The notes beneath the pieces are model-generated. The model saw only the letters and a list, made by a program, of their open reading frames with translations. It did not search any database and was not told the DNA's origin. A DNA stretch of 64,000 nucleotides from Planctomycetaceae bacterium (GTDB lineage: Bacteria; Planctomycetota; Planctomycetia; Pirellulales; Pirellulaceae): assembly GCA_002709225.1 (NCBI GenBank), contig PAQH01000008.1, positions 55,919 through 119,918 on the forward strand, given 5' to 3'. Of this stretch, positions 35,765-45,100 are shown piece by piece; positions within the stretch are counted from its first letter, which is position 1, and each line of letters opens with the position of its first letter. A program made the position numbers and the translations under genes.

Positions 35765-37153
35765 ATGGCGACGCAACATGTGATCATCGGTGGCGGACCG
35801 GCAGCGACCAACGCGATGGAAACAATTCGCGAATTGGACCAGCAGGCTACGATCACGTTGATCAGTGATGAACCTGCCCATTCACGAATGGCACTGCCCT
35901 ACTGGCTCTCGTCACAAATCCCTGCCGCACATACACACACCGCGGATGCAGCGTTTTTCCAACAGCTCAATGTTGATGCGCGTATCGGACAGCGAGTCAC
36001 CGCAGTCGACCCGAACGGCCAAACAGTAACTCTCACAGACGGTGACAAGTTGGCCTTTGACAAGTTATTGATTGCCACGGGATCCTCGCCATTAGATCTG
36101 CCGGTACCTGGCAACGAACTCGCGGGCGTACAAAATCTCTGGTCACTAGGTCACACGCAACAGCTGCTTGATGCGACAAAAGATGCTGAACAACCTCGCG
36201 TGCTGATGATCGGCGCTGGATTCATCGGCTTCATCATGCTCAACGCGATGCACAAACGCGGCTGGAATTTATCGGTTGTGGAACGCGAGAGCCACGTGCT
36301 ACCACGCATGCTCAATGCCGACGCCGCCGGCATGGTCAACAGCTGGCTGACTTCCCGTGGAATCGATCTGCATTGCGGCGCAGCCGTTGAATCGATTGCC
36401 GAGGAAAGTGATGGTTCCAAGGTGGTGACATTAGACAATGGTACAACCCTTTCCGTGGACGTCGTCATTGTTGCAATCGGGATCAAGACAAATCTAGATT
36501 TCCTCGATGAATCTGGAATCGAAACAAACCAGGGAATCTTGGTCAACGAACAAATGCAAACCAATCTGCCGAATATTTTCGCCGCGGGCGATGTCGCCGA
36601 AGGCCCTGTGTTGGGTAGCGACAAAAAAGAGGTGCACCCCATTCAACCCACGGCGGTAGATCACGGACGGATTGCTGGAACGAACATGGCTGGGGAAACC
36701 GTCGCGTATCGCGGCAGTCTTTCTATGAATATTCTCGATTGCTGCGGACTCCAAACCGCCAGCTTCGGGCGCTGGGATGATACCAGCGACGATGTTCTGA
36801 CAATCTCCAATCCAACCGGCTTGGTCTATCGGAAATTGATTTGGCAAGAAGATCAGGTCGTCGGTGCTTTATTCGCCGGCCGCGCCAATGACATGGGCAT
36901 GTTGAACGACCTCGGCATGGTCAAAGGCATGTTGCAGACGCAAGCTCGAATGGGAGCCTGGAAGGAATTCTTGCAAGAAAACCCGTTCGACATCCGACGG
37001 GCTTACATCGCCGCGGGAGTGCCGCAACAATTAGTATCTTCCACGCTGCTGGGCCGCCCCAGTCAACCGCGCAAATACCGTTTTGGTGGCAAAGTTTCTG
37101 CGGTCCAAGCCAATCAGTCACACACAGTGTTCGTAGACGCAAAATCGAGTTAG
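35765..37153 (+). CDS. FAD/NAD-dependent pyridine nucleotide-disulfide-type oxidoreductase (AorC-like)
   Basis: 462 residues. Two Rossmann folds: IIGGGPAATNAMETIRELD at the N-terminus for FAD and RVLMIGAGFIGFIMLNAM near residue 150 for NAD(P)H, with the second FAD contact NIFAAGDVAEGP. The C-terminal half continues beyond the usual 400 residues with YRKLIWQEDQVVGALFAGRA and ends in a basic tail. No redox-active CxxC or CxxxxC disulfide motif is seen, so it is an NADH:acceptor (ferredoxin/rubredoxin-type) reductase rather than a disulfide reductase. It sits 136 bp after the polyferredoxin gene and probably couples NAD(H) to it. Confidence 0.9.
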   Translation: MATQHVIIGGGPAATNAMETIRELDQQATITLISDEPAHSRMALPYWLSSQIPAAHTHTADAAFFQQLNVDARIGQRVTAVDPNGQTVTLTDGDKLAFDKLLIATGSSPLDLPVPGNELAGVQNLWSLGHTQQLLDATKDAEQPRVLMIGAGFIGFIMLNAMHKRGWNLSVVERESHVLPRMLNADAAGMVNSWLTSRGIDLHCGAAVESIAEESDGSKVVTLDNGTTLSVDVVIVAIGIKTNLDFLDESGIETNQGILVNEQMQTNLPNIFAAGDVAEGPVLGSDKKEVHPIQPTAVDHGRIAGTNMAGETVAYRGSLSMNILDCCGLQTASFGRWDDTSDDVLTISNPTGLVYRKLIWQEDQVVGALFAGRANDMGMLNDLGMVKGMLQTQARMGAWKEFLQENPFDIRRAYIAAGVPQQLVSSTLLGRPSQPRKYRFGGKVSAVQANQSHTVFVDAKSS

Positions 37154-37275
37154 GTCGCATTAGCTCGACGACTGGACGCCTCGCTAGATGGCTCTCGTTG
37201 AACATTGATTTTCCTTTCCGATAGCTGTCACCGACCGAACACCGCGAGATCGTTCTGACACCCGTCCGTCACGCT

Positions 37276-37527
37276 TTGGACTCAATGGAATATTCCCGCA
37301 TGGTGATACAAATCAAGCTTATGGGCACCTTCAAAGATAGGACGCCCGCCGACGGCAAGCTGGAACTTCCAGACAACGCTTCCGTAGCAGCAGCCTTGGC
37401 CGCCTTGGAAATCGGAGATGAACGAGTACAAGTTCTGACGATCAATGGGAGCATGATTCGAGATCATGCGCAGCCGCTCTCTGATGGTGACGAGATGACC
37501 GTCATCCCTCCCGTGGGCGGCGGATAA
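37276..37527 (+). CDS. MoaD/ThiS-like sulfur carrier
   Basis: 83 residues from the ATG at 37276; an internal ATG at 37303 (MVIQIKLMG) would give a tighter 74-residue MoaD-like protein and may be the true start. The beta-grasp ubiquitin-like fold is evident: IQIKLMGTFKDR, then a hydrophobic helix (ASVAAALAALEI), then VQVLTINGSMI and DEMTVIPPVGGG at the end. The terminal Gly-Gly(-Gly) is the site of thiocarboxylation. In aldehyde oxidoreductase loci the homologous gene (aorD) serves synthesis of the pyranopterin cofactor. Here it follows the FAD oxidoreductase by 122 bp. Confidence 0.85.
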   Translation: MDSMEYSRMVIQIKLMGTFKDRTPADGKLELPDNASVAAALAALEIGDERVQVLTINGSMIRDHAQPLSDGDEMTVIPPVGGG

Positions 37528-37633
37528 TTGCCTGGCGCCCAGCTATTTCCAGGGAACGATTCCAGGGACTTCGCAATCACGACAAGTCGATGACATCTTG
37601 TAGAAAACGTGCCCGACAATACCAGGGTGGCGA

Positions 37634-40072
37634 TCAAGGATTGCGTTGGGAGGGGTTTGCCTGCTGTCTCAGTTCGCGTTGCAATTGCCGATAGCTCGCA
37701 TTGCCAGGCCGTAGTGTCACCAGCTTGTTGACCGATGCAACTGCCTCCTGGAACCGTTGCTGTTTTTGATAAATCAGTGTCAAGAACAAAACGTATTGTG
37801 GATTTCTAGGAGCAAGCTCAACGGTCCGCTCGAGTACCGTCGTTGCCTCCTCGACTTGGCCATTAAGATACAGCGACGAGCCCCAACGATACTGAAGTGC
37901 TGCATTATTGGGTAACAGGCTGGCATCACGAGCGTAGAGCTCTAATTCTTCGCGGCGAAGTTGCGCAACGCGTCTCAGGATCTGCTTGGCCCGAATGTTC
38001 TCTCCTGTAACGACGCCTGCTGCGGAACTGGAATCGGCCCGTTCGATTGACTGTACATTTCGTTCGAGCAAGTCAGCGAGATGTGCACGCGGTCCTGTCA
38101 CCGTCGGGTCCAGACGCAAGGCGCGTTCGTAATCTCTTCGGGCATCTTCCCACTGCCGCTGATTTTCATGCAAGATTCCCAGCATCAAGTGGGCTCCTAC
38201 GCGGTCGCTCTCCAACTTTAATCCGTCCTGATACTCTCGAAGCGCAGTCTCAAACAATGGTTTTAGCCTGGCACTTAATCGGTGTGGCGGAACATCAGAC
38301 AAGGCTCGCGCTGCCTCTGTCCGTACCAGTCTCCGGGGGTCGTCTAACACACTGGCCAAATCCGTAACACGCCGTTGACCAGAAAATCGAGGGGCCAAAC
38401 CTGCGGCTACGGATCGCACCTGGGGGTCAGGGTCCCGCAACCCCAAGCGGAATGCTTGAACCGCATCCGCCGATTCAAATTGTCCGAGTTCAGTCAGTGC
38501 CGTGGCCCGTACGATGCCTGGCTGCTTACGATCTGTCGCCAATCGGACCAACTCGAGCTCCACTCTGAGATCACCCGCTCGTGCCCGGGTTATCGTAGTC
38601 GCATAGTGGACATCAAGGTCGTCTTTGACTCCATACCACTTCTGGAAATACTCGGCAGCCCATTGATCCAGACGACGCAGATAATCCTTGACCTCCTGGT
38701 CACCGTCCTGTGCAGCGCGGACCCACGCGCCATAATCCACGAGTTGTTTTCTCACTGGTTTTCCAGGCCGAGCGTCCTTCAGATGACAACGAGAACAAGC
38801 ATTAGGAGTGCCTAACCTGGCACTCAAATCAGGGCGTGGTACCCGCAAACTATGATCACGACGCGGATCGACCTTCATGTAAGTTGTTTCTGGCATATGG
38901 CATTCCACACACCGTGCTCCCGGCGAATCTCCCCGGTGTTGATGATGTCGTGGGCCGTCATATTTACTGGCAGGATGCTGATGACAGGAGGTGCAGAGTC
39001 GGTTGTCGTTGTACTTCGGTTTTAGCGAATGTGGATCGTGACAATCTGTACAACGAATTCCCTTCTGGAACATCTTGCTCTGCAAGAACGAGCCGTGCAC
39101 ATACACTTCGTCTCGAATCTGACCGTCCGCATGATAAAGAAGCGGATCCAAAGTCGCATTGTTGAAAAAATCATAGAATTCAGCGCCCGCACGAAATCCA
39201 GCATGAACCACGCGCTGTCGCCGCGTATGGCAACGTGCGCACGTGTCAATCTCGATCTCAGAGCGAGCACTTTTCAAAGGCGCGAGCGCATAACCCCGCG
39301 TTCGATCCCAAAAAAAAGAAGACGCATTCGCCAACTGAACGTGAAGACTTCCCGGACCGTGACACGCTTCACAACTGACATCGATTTCAGAGTAGGTCGT
39401 CTGGTACGTTGCTGTCGTCACGTCATAGTTTTTCTGCAAGTTGGTTGAATGGCAATCCGCACAGCTCGTATTCCAACGCATGGTAATTCCGGTCCAATGC
39501 AAGGCGTCATCCGGGCTCAATTTCTCGTCTTGTACATCGGGAGGGGGCAAATAAAACCAACGACGCTCAGTAGTGTCCCAACACAACCGCAACACCTGCA
39601 GGCGTGCAATTGCATCCTTGGCCACTTTCTCCGAACGATCAAATTCCACCATATATTGCTGTAGTGGCTCGACACCTAGGACATACTTGACTTCAAAGTC
39701 TGCTTTTTTTCCATCAGGTCCTTCGGTGTTGACGTAAAACTGGTCACCGCGACGGAACATCCGGGAAGTCACTCCCAAGTGCGTTAGCTCTGCATTCTCA
39801 AAGTCACCCAAAACAGTGCCTGGTCTCGCGTGATCCATTGCGAGATCGTGATGCGATCCAGCAAAGTGCGTTGCCTGACTTTGGTGACACGAAATGCAGC
39901 TGGCCCGCCCCACATACACAGCAACCGCATCTTGCGGGATTCCGCTCCACCAATCCAGCACGAGAGCGGCACAGGTTATGCAGAGCAATCCGGCCGCTAT
40001 CCATTTCGGGTAGCGCCCCGCTGGAAACCGTATGAGGCGTGCAATGCAATTCAAAAGACGCTGTCGGGGCAC
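37634..40072 (-). CDS. Octaheme c-type cytochrome with HEAT and TPR repeats
   Basis: 812 residues from a GTG at 40072. An N-terminal hydrophobic segment (KWIAAGLLCITCAALVLDW) exports or anchors it. Eight CxxCH haem sites follow: CISCH, CADCH, CEACH, CARCH, CTDCH, CTSCH, CVECH and CSRCH, all before about residue 430. After that come HEAT-like units (VRATALTELGQFESADAVQA, VRSVAAGLAPRF, VRTEAARALSDVP) and then TPR units (VGAHLMLGILHENQRQWEDA, AALQYRWGSSLYLNGQVEEA). The haem domain resembles cytochrome c554/NrfA-like multihaem proteins. Periplasmic electron transfer is expected; the redox partner and any catalytic activity are unknown. The gene is followed by the divergent-free gap to the M50 protease gene on the same strand. 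Confidence 0.9.
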   Translation of the reverse strand: MPRQRLLNCIARLIRFPAGRYPKWIAAGLLCITCAALVLDWWSGIPQDAVAVYVGRASCISCHQSQATHFAGSHHDLAMDHARPGTVLGDFENAELTHLGVTSRMFRRGDQFYVNTEGPDGKKADFEVKYVLGVEPLQQYMVEFDRSEKVAKDAIARLQVLRLCWDTTERRWFYLPPPDVQDEKLSPDDALHWTGITMRWNTSCADCHSTNLQKNYDVTTATYQTTYSEIDVSCEACHGPGSLHVQLANASSFFWDRTRGYALAPLKSARSEIEIDTCARCHTRRQRVVHAGFRAGAEFYDFFNNATLDPLLYHADGQIRDEVYVHGSFLQSKMFQKGIRCTDCHDPHSLKPKYNDNRLCTSCHQHPASKYDGPRHHQHRGDSPGARCVECHMPETTYMKVDPRRDHSLRVPRPDLSARLGTPNACSRCHLKDARPGKPVRKQLVDYGAWVRAAQDGDQEVKDYLRRLDQWAAEYFQKWYGVKDDLDVHYATTITRARAGDLRVELELVRLATDRKQPGIVRATALTELGQFESADAVQAFRLGLRDPDPQVRSVAAGLAPRFSGQRRVTDLASVLDDPRRLVRTEAARALSDVPPHRLSARLKPLFETALREYQDGLKLESDRVGAHLMLGILHENQRQWEDARRDYERALRLDPTVTGPRAHLADLLERNVQSIERADSSSAAGVVTGENIRAKQILRRVAQLRREELELYARDASLLPNNAALQYRWGSSLYLNGQVEEATTVLERTVELAPRNPQYVLFLTLIYQKQQRFQEAVASVNKLVTLRPGNASYRQLQRELRQQANPSQRNP

Positions 40073-40183
40073 GGACCAGAACTCCTCCGGGACAAATACG
40101 TGTCAATCGTAATAACAATGGCAAGCTGTGCACATCGACTGTAGGGCAAGTAAACCTGTCATTCATCAAAACCTCGCCGTTGC

Positions 40184-41305
40184 CTACCCACCCCGGCGTC
40201 GTCGAAATCTTTGGCTAACTCGCTCAAGGAATGCCCGATCATCTTCAGAAATATTCTCTCTCCCGGACCTGTGCAAACGATCCAAGATCTCATCCAGCCG
40301 CTCTTCATCTTCAGGCTCGCGGTTTTGTCCCAGCTCCTCATTCTCGACAGGGAAAATATCTGCCGCTGCTACCACCGTGGTCGCTTCCCACTCACTCTCC
40401 AACGAAACCTGCGCGCGAGGCGGAAACACAGCTGTCCTGGTCCCATCGGCAGCCGACCATCCATCAAACATAGCCCGACGCTCCTGTTGTCGGTCCCGCA
40501 TCAACAATAATGCGCCAACAAACAAGAGTGAAATCCAAACGACTTGGCTCGCATTCCATTCTTGGTGCGCCCAGTACGCTGCGACACATAGCAACAGCGC
40601 GCTCAACCGCGTCACCCAGGTCATCGTCATTGCTACCTGAGCCGGACTCGTCGCTGGACGCCAAATCATCAACAATGCACGCGTGATACGATCTCCGTCA
40701 AAGGGAAACACAGGTACCAGATTCACGAGCAACAAGACCCAATTCACCCAAAATACCAACTTGACCGCAACAGTTAGATTCCACTCCGTTGAGCCAGCAC
40801 TATTCTCAAACAGCGATGCGGGTGCCAGCGGATGCAGCAGTTCAGGCACCACCAAATACGTATCCCACCAGACAATCAGCGGAATACAAACGAAGCACAC
40901 CAGGCCGTTGGCGAGCGGACCGGCCAAGTAAACGCGTAGTACGCTGTGCGGTGCGTGAGGTGGAATACTCAGGCGCGACAACCCACCCCAAGGAACCAGT
41001 ACCAGTTGCTCTACAAATCCGCCGCATCGAATCACTGCGCGAATGTGGGCCCATTCATGCAACAGCGCACTACCCAAGAGTATTGCCAGAAAAACACTGG
41101 CAAGTTGTATGATCCCTCCACGCCCGTCGAGTTGAGATTCACGCCATGCGTACGTCAGCGTACCAATCAAGAACACACCAAACAGCAGGTGCAAGTGGAA
41201 CGCGATTCCACCCCAACGGCCGAGAGAAACACTCAACGGGCGACGCGCCCGAGGTGCCCCAAACGGCTGTGAAGCCACTTCGCGGGTGTCTTCGGATCCA
41301 AACAT
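40184..41305 (-). CDS. Site-2 protease-like M50 metallopeptidase
   Basis: 373 residues. Membrane protein with the intramembrane zinc motif LLHEWAHIRAV (HExxH) in the second or third helix and the third ligand segment NLVPVFPFDGDRI (the NxxPxxxxDG motif). About six hydrophobic helices span residues 25-265. The C-terminal 100 residues are soluble, acidic and basic mixed (NREPEDEERLDEILDRLHR) and may be an adaptor tail. Such proteases cleave transmembrane segments of regulatory or signal proteins. The substrate is unknown, and no anti-sigma factor is nearby. The gene is 112 bp upstream of the octaheme cytochrome on the same strand. Confidence 0.9.
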   Translation of the reverse strand: MFGSEDTREVASQPFGAPRARRPLSVSLGRWGGIAFHLHLLFGVFLIGTLTYAWRESQLDGRGGIIQLASVFLAILLGSALLHEWAHIRAVIRCGGFVEQLVLVPWGGLSRLSIPPHAPHSVLRVYLAGPLANGLVCFVCIPLIVWWDTYLVVPELLHPLAPASLFENSAGSTEWNLTVAVKLVFWVNWVLLLVNLVPVFPFDGDRITRALLMIWRPATSPAQVAMTMTWVTRLSALLLCVAAYWAHQEWNASQVVWISLLFVGALLLMRDRQQERRAMFDGWSAADGTRTAVFPPRAQVSLESEWEATTVVAAADIFPVENEELGQNREPEDEERLDEILDRLHRSGRENISEDDRAFLERVSQRFRRRRGG

Positions 41306-41604
41306 GTGCTAGATCAATAAGGAGTGATGTGATCTTGCAATAGACGTGTCGATGTCATACCCAACGGCCTAGGATTTGACGTAGTGATTGACCACCGAAA
41401 GTCCCCCAGTACGCAATCGAGCAGCACCAGCAACTTCGGATACAGCACAAATTCCAACCCTTGAACGGAAAGCGGATTGAAAACCTCGAACGAACGCATC
41501 CGCGTTCCCCTGAAAACCCTTGGAGTAAAACAGCAATCCGGTTATTTTATCAACGATCGTGCCGGTTGCTCAATCGACTTCAGCCTCTTGGGAAGGTCGT
41601 AGCC

Positions 41605-42123
41605 ATGGAAGGGAGTGCAAAACGACTGCTGGAAACTCGCCTATTTCATGTCATCCGTCGCGAACAGCAATTCAATGACGGAACTCGCACAACTCGGGAG
41701 ATCATCTGTCACCCGGGAGCGGTCACCATCGTCCCGGTCATCGATGATGAACACGTCTGCCTGATCCGAAACTTTCGTATCTCTGTCGAAAAAACACTGA
41801 TCGAACTTCCGGCAGGCACGCTTGAACCGGGTGAGACCCCGGAGCAAACAGCGGTCCGAGAACTAGAAGAAGAAACCGGGTTTCGAACTAGCGAGTTGAA
41901 GCCGCTGCACTCATTTTTTCTGTCACCCGGAATCCTGAACGAACAGATGCACCTCTTTGTAGCCACCAATCTGACTCCGGGTCCTGCGCGGCGGGAACCT
42001 GGTGAACAAATCGAAAACTACGTTGTTACGTGGGACGAGGCCATGAAAATGGCTTGCGACGGCACCATACAAGACGCAAAGACTCTGGTTGGCCTGCTGC
42101 TGTATGATCACGTGCGCCGCTAA
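41605..42123 (+). CDS. Nudix hydrolase (ADP-ribose pyrophosphatase-like)
   Basis: 172 residues from the ATG at 41605; the frame back to 41461 lacks coding character. The Nudix box runs from Gly71 to about residue 93: GTLEPGETPEQTAVRELEEE then TGF, a full match to GX5EX7REUXEEXGU. The N-terminal ETRLFHVIRREQQFNDG and HPGAVTIVPVID are typical of ADP-ribose and nucleoside-diphosphate-sugar pyrophosphatases, which remove free ADP-ribose. The next gene begins 46 bp later on the same strand; a functional link is not evident. Confidence 0.92.
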   Translation: MEGSAKRLLETRLFHVIRREQQFNDGTRTTREIICHPGAVTIVPVIDDEHVCLIRNFRISVEKTLIELPAGTLEPGETPEQTAVRELEEETGFRTSELKPLHSFFLSPGILNEQMHLFVATNLTPGPARREPGEQIENYVVTWDEAMKMACDGTIQDAKTLVGLLLYDHVRR

Positions 42124-42169
42124 ATAACTCCAAGGGATGCTCCGCGTACTCGCAGCATCAAAGGGTACT

Positions 42170-45100
42170 ATGCTCAATCCCCAGCAATCATCCAGCAACG
42201 GCTTTTTCACATCGGGTCGTGTTATTTTTGCGATCGCCTTCATAGCTGGCGGAATCATCGCTTATCGGTTCATTCGCCCTCCCACCCCAGCACCTTCAAC
42301 ACGGCTCTCCGCTGAGTCAATTCGTGAATTAATCAACCTTAGAAACGTTGGCATTGCCCATCTGGAGAACGATGACTTTGAGCCAGCCGAACAAGCATTC
42401 CGTAAGATTGTAGAGCTGGCCCCCGACGAAAAAATGGGTTGGTGGAACCTGGCAATTTGTACATTGAAACAAATTGCTCAAGTACGCGACAGAGTAAAAA
42501 ATGAACCACCAGTAGCGCGGGACGCGGCGATCTCCAAAGCGGTCGATGCGGCAAATATTGCCTTACAACAGTTGCTAGCGCGCGAACCTCAGTCCCCAAC
42601 AGCATACTTTCTGGCAGCGCAACTGGCCTTGGAACTAAGTACCACCCCAGATTTCGAACATGATCCCGCAGCCAGAAAAGCCTACGAACATCTCTGCAAA
42701 GCCATGTCACTGGACTCAAGCAAGCAAAACATTGCGATTCGCTATGCCCTGTTTAATCCGTATGAAAATGCATTGCGTTCGGTCCAGGACGCCACCATTG
42801 TTTCACAAATGCGTAGTGCTCTGCGCGAGGCATTCGAGGCACAACCCGACAACCTGATCTTGCTTCGCTACCAACTTCTGGACCAAAGCCACACGGAAGA
42901 TCCGGAAATCGCAACAACAGTACAGCATGCGAAAACGGCCTGTGGGCCATTAAAACGTGCTCAAGGGAAACGATTGGCGTTCGATCCAATCAAGATGCTC
43001 GACGCCATCGTCACCGCTGCCCAAGAAAATGATTGGAAAACCGTCAACAGCCTGACATTTCCATTTACCAATCGAATCAACAAAGCGGAATTCAATGGCG
43101 CTGATTTGAAACGCTGTACTCCGGACACTTTGGAATTTGTTGTTTTTGATTTCAGCCAGTCGTTCTATCGAAGCAATCCACCACCTCCAACTGAGCAAGA
43201 ACCACCACTAGATATTCGCTTCCAGCCACAAGCAGCACAGGAAGCCTTGCAAACGCTAGTCGATGGCCGACAGATACGACTCGTCGATTTTGATCTCGAT
43301 GACCGTGTGGATGTGGCTGTTCTAAGGAAAGAGTCGCTCGATATCTTTGTACAGAATCCCGCGGACACGTCATGGAGTTTGCTGGGAAGTACTTCTATTC
43401 CCACGGGTACGCGTGGTTTTCTTGAGGCCGACTTATTTCTCGCAGACAAGGCAGGTTCACCCACCGCACCCGAACGACCAGGCATTCCGGATAGCCGCCA
43501 TAGTCACTATATGGGATTCGTCGTCTACGGAGACAATGGGGTAAGTATCCTCCGGAATAACCTCGACCAAAATCTGACGTCTCCGATTCTGATTGAAATC
43601 GATCAGAGTGAAGACTTTCGCGCGCTACGACAGGTACAGGCTGTTGCCGCAATCGATATTGAACACGATGGCGATCTCGACCTGATCGTATCCGCTCACG
43701 ATGGCATTTCAATTTGGTCCAATCACGGAGAAACCATCGCCTTCGAAAACCTGACTGAATTCTCCAGAATCCCGGAACAAAGTAGTATCTTCACTTCCCT
43801 GATCGTAGTGGACTGGGACCGGGACATGGATCTCGACGTGGTGCTGGGAAGCCCTGACTCTCAAACATCTGGCTACCTGGAAAACATCCTGCACGGTCGT
43901 TTCGTCTGGCAACCGTTTGAGGCTGACTTCAAAGCGACTCACTCCGGCCAACAGTTGTCTCTACTGGAAAGTGACGGTAATGCTTCGTGGGATCTCGTAG
44001 CCAGTGGACCTGATGGCGTCCGACTCCTGAAAACCTCGACCGTCGGCAACGTCCGCCATAAAGCGAGTCTGTCGCTGAGTCCCAAGGCATGCGACGGAAC
44101 TCTGGTCTGGGATTGTGACAACGATGGGTCATCAGACCTCCTACTGTGGGCCAGCGACGGACTGGAGATTTTGCGTGGACAGACAAACGGCGAGGCGTAT
44201 CGGCCTCTAGAAGGCGTAGCAGCATTAGTCAAACAACCGGTAATTAGTTGTGACACTGCCGACATAGATAACGATGGCGACCTCGATCTGGCGGTGCTAA
44301 CAGACGAGGGTATTGTGCTGTTTCAAAATGAGGGCGGTAATCAGAACAACTGGATTGCCATCAATGTGCGCGGCATCATCGATATCGGGCGGATGAACCA
44401 CTACGGCTATGGCACACTTCTTGAAGTCAAATCGAATGGTCGCTACCAAGCCCAAGTTGTCGCGCGGAGGACTAGCCATTTCGGAATTGGCAAGCAATCC
44501 GCAGCAGATGTCTTACGCGTACTGTCGACCACTGGTGTTCCGCAAAATCGGGTTCGCGTGAAAGCGAATCAACTGGTTCACGAGAAAATGGTCCAAAAGA
44601 CATCTTGTCCTTATGCCTACACATGGAATGGCACTGAATTTGTGTTTCTAACCGACTTACTCTGGGCAGCGCCTCTGGGACTACAAACTGCGGAAGGCAC
44701 GCTGGCACCTTCAAGACCCTGGGAACACTTGCTGATAGAAGGCAAGAACCTTCAGCTGCGCGACGGATCCTACTGGATACAAATCACCGAAGAACTCTGG
44801 GAAACCGCTTACTTAGATGAAGTCCGCCTGATCGCCATCGACCATCCGCAGAACACCGAAATCTACACCAATGAGAAAGTCGGGCCGCCAACCATTGCCA
44901 AACCTCATATCCATACTGTCCGCCAGCGTAGGCTCCCCGAACTTGCCACCGATTCGCAAGGACGCGACGTCAAAGACATTATCGAAAAACGCGATGGACG
45001 CTATCTACAGGGTTTCAATGGCCGCTTTCGTAAGGGACTCGTTTCGGAACACTATCTAGAACTCAATCTAGGCAAGTTGGAGTCGCCTGAAAAAATCACG

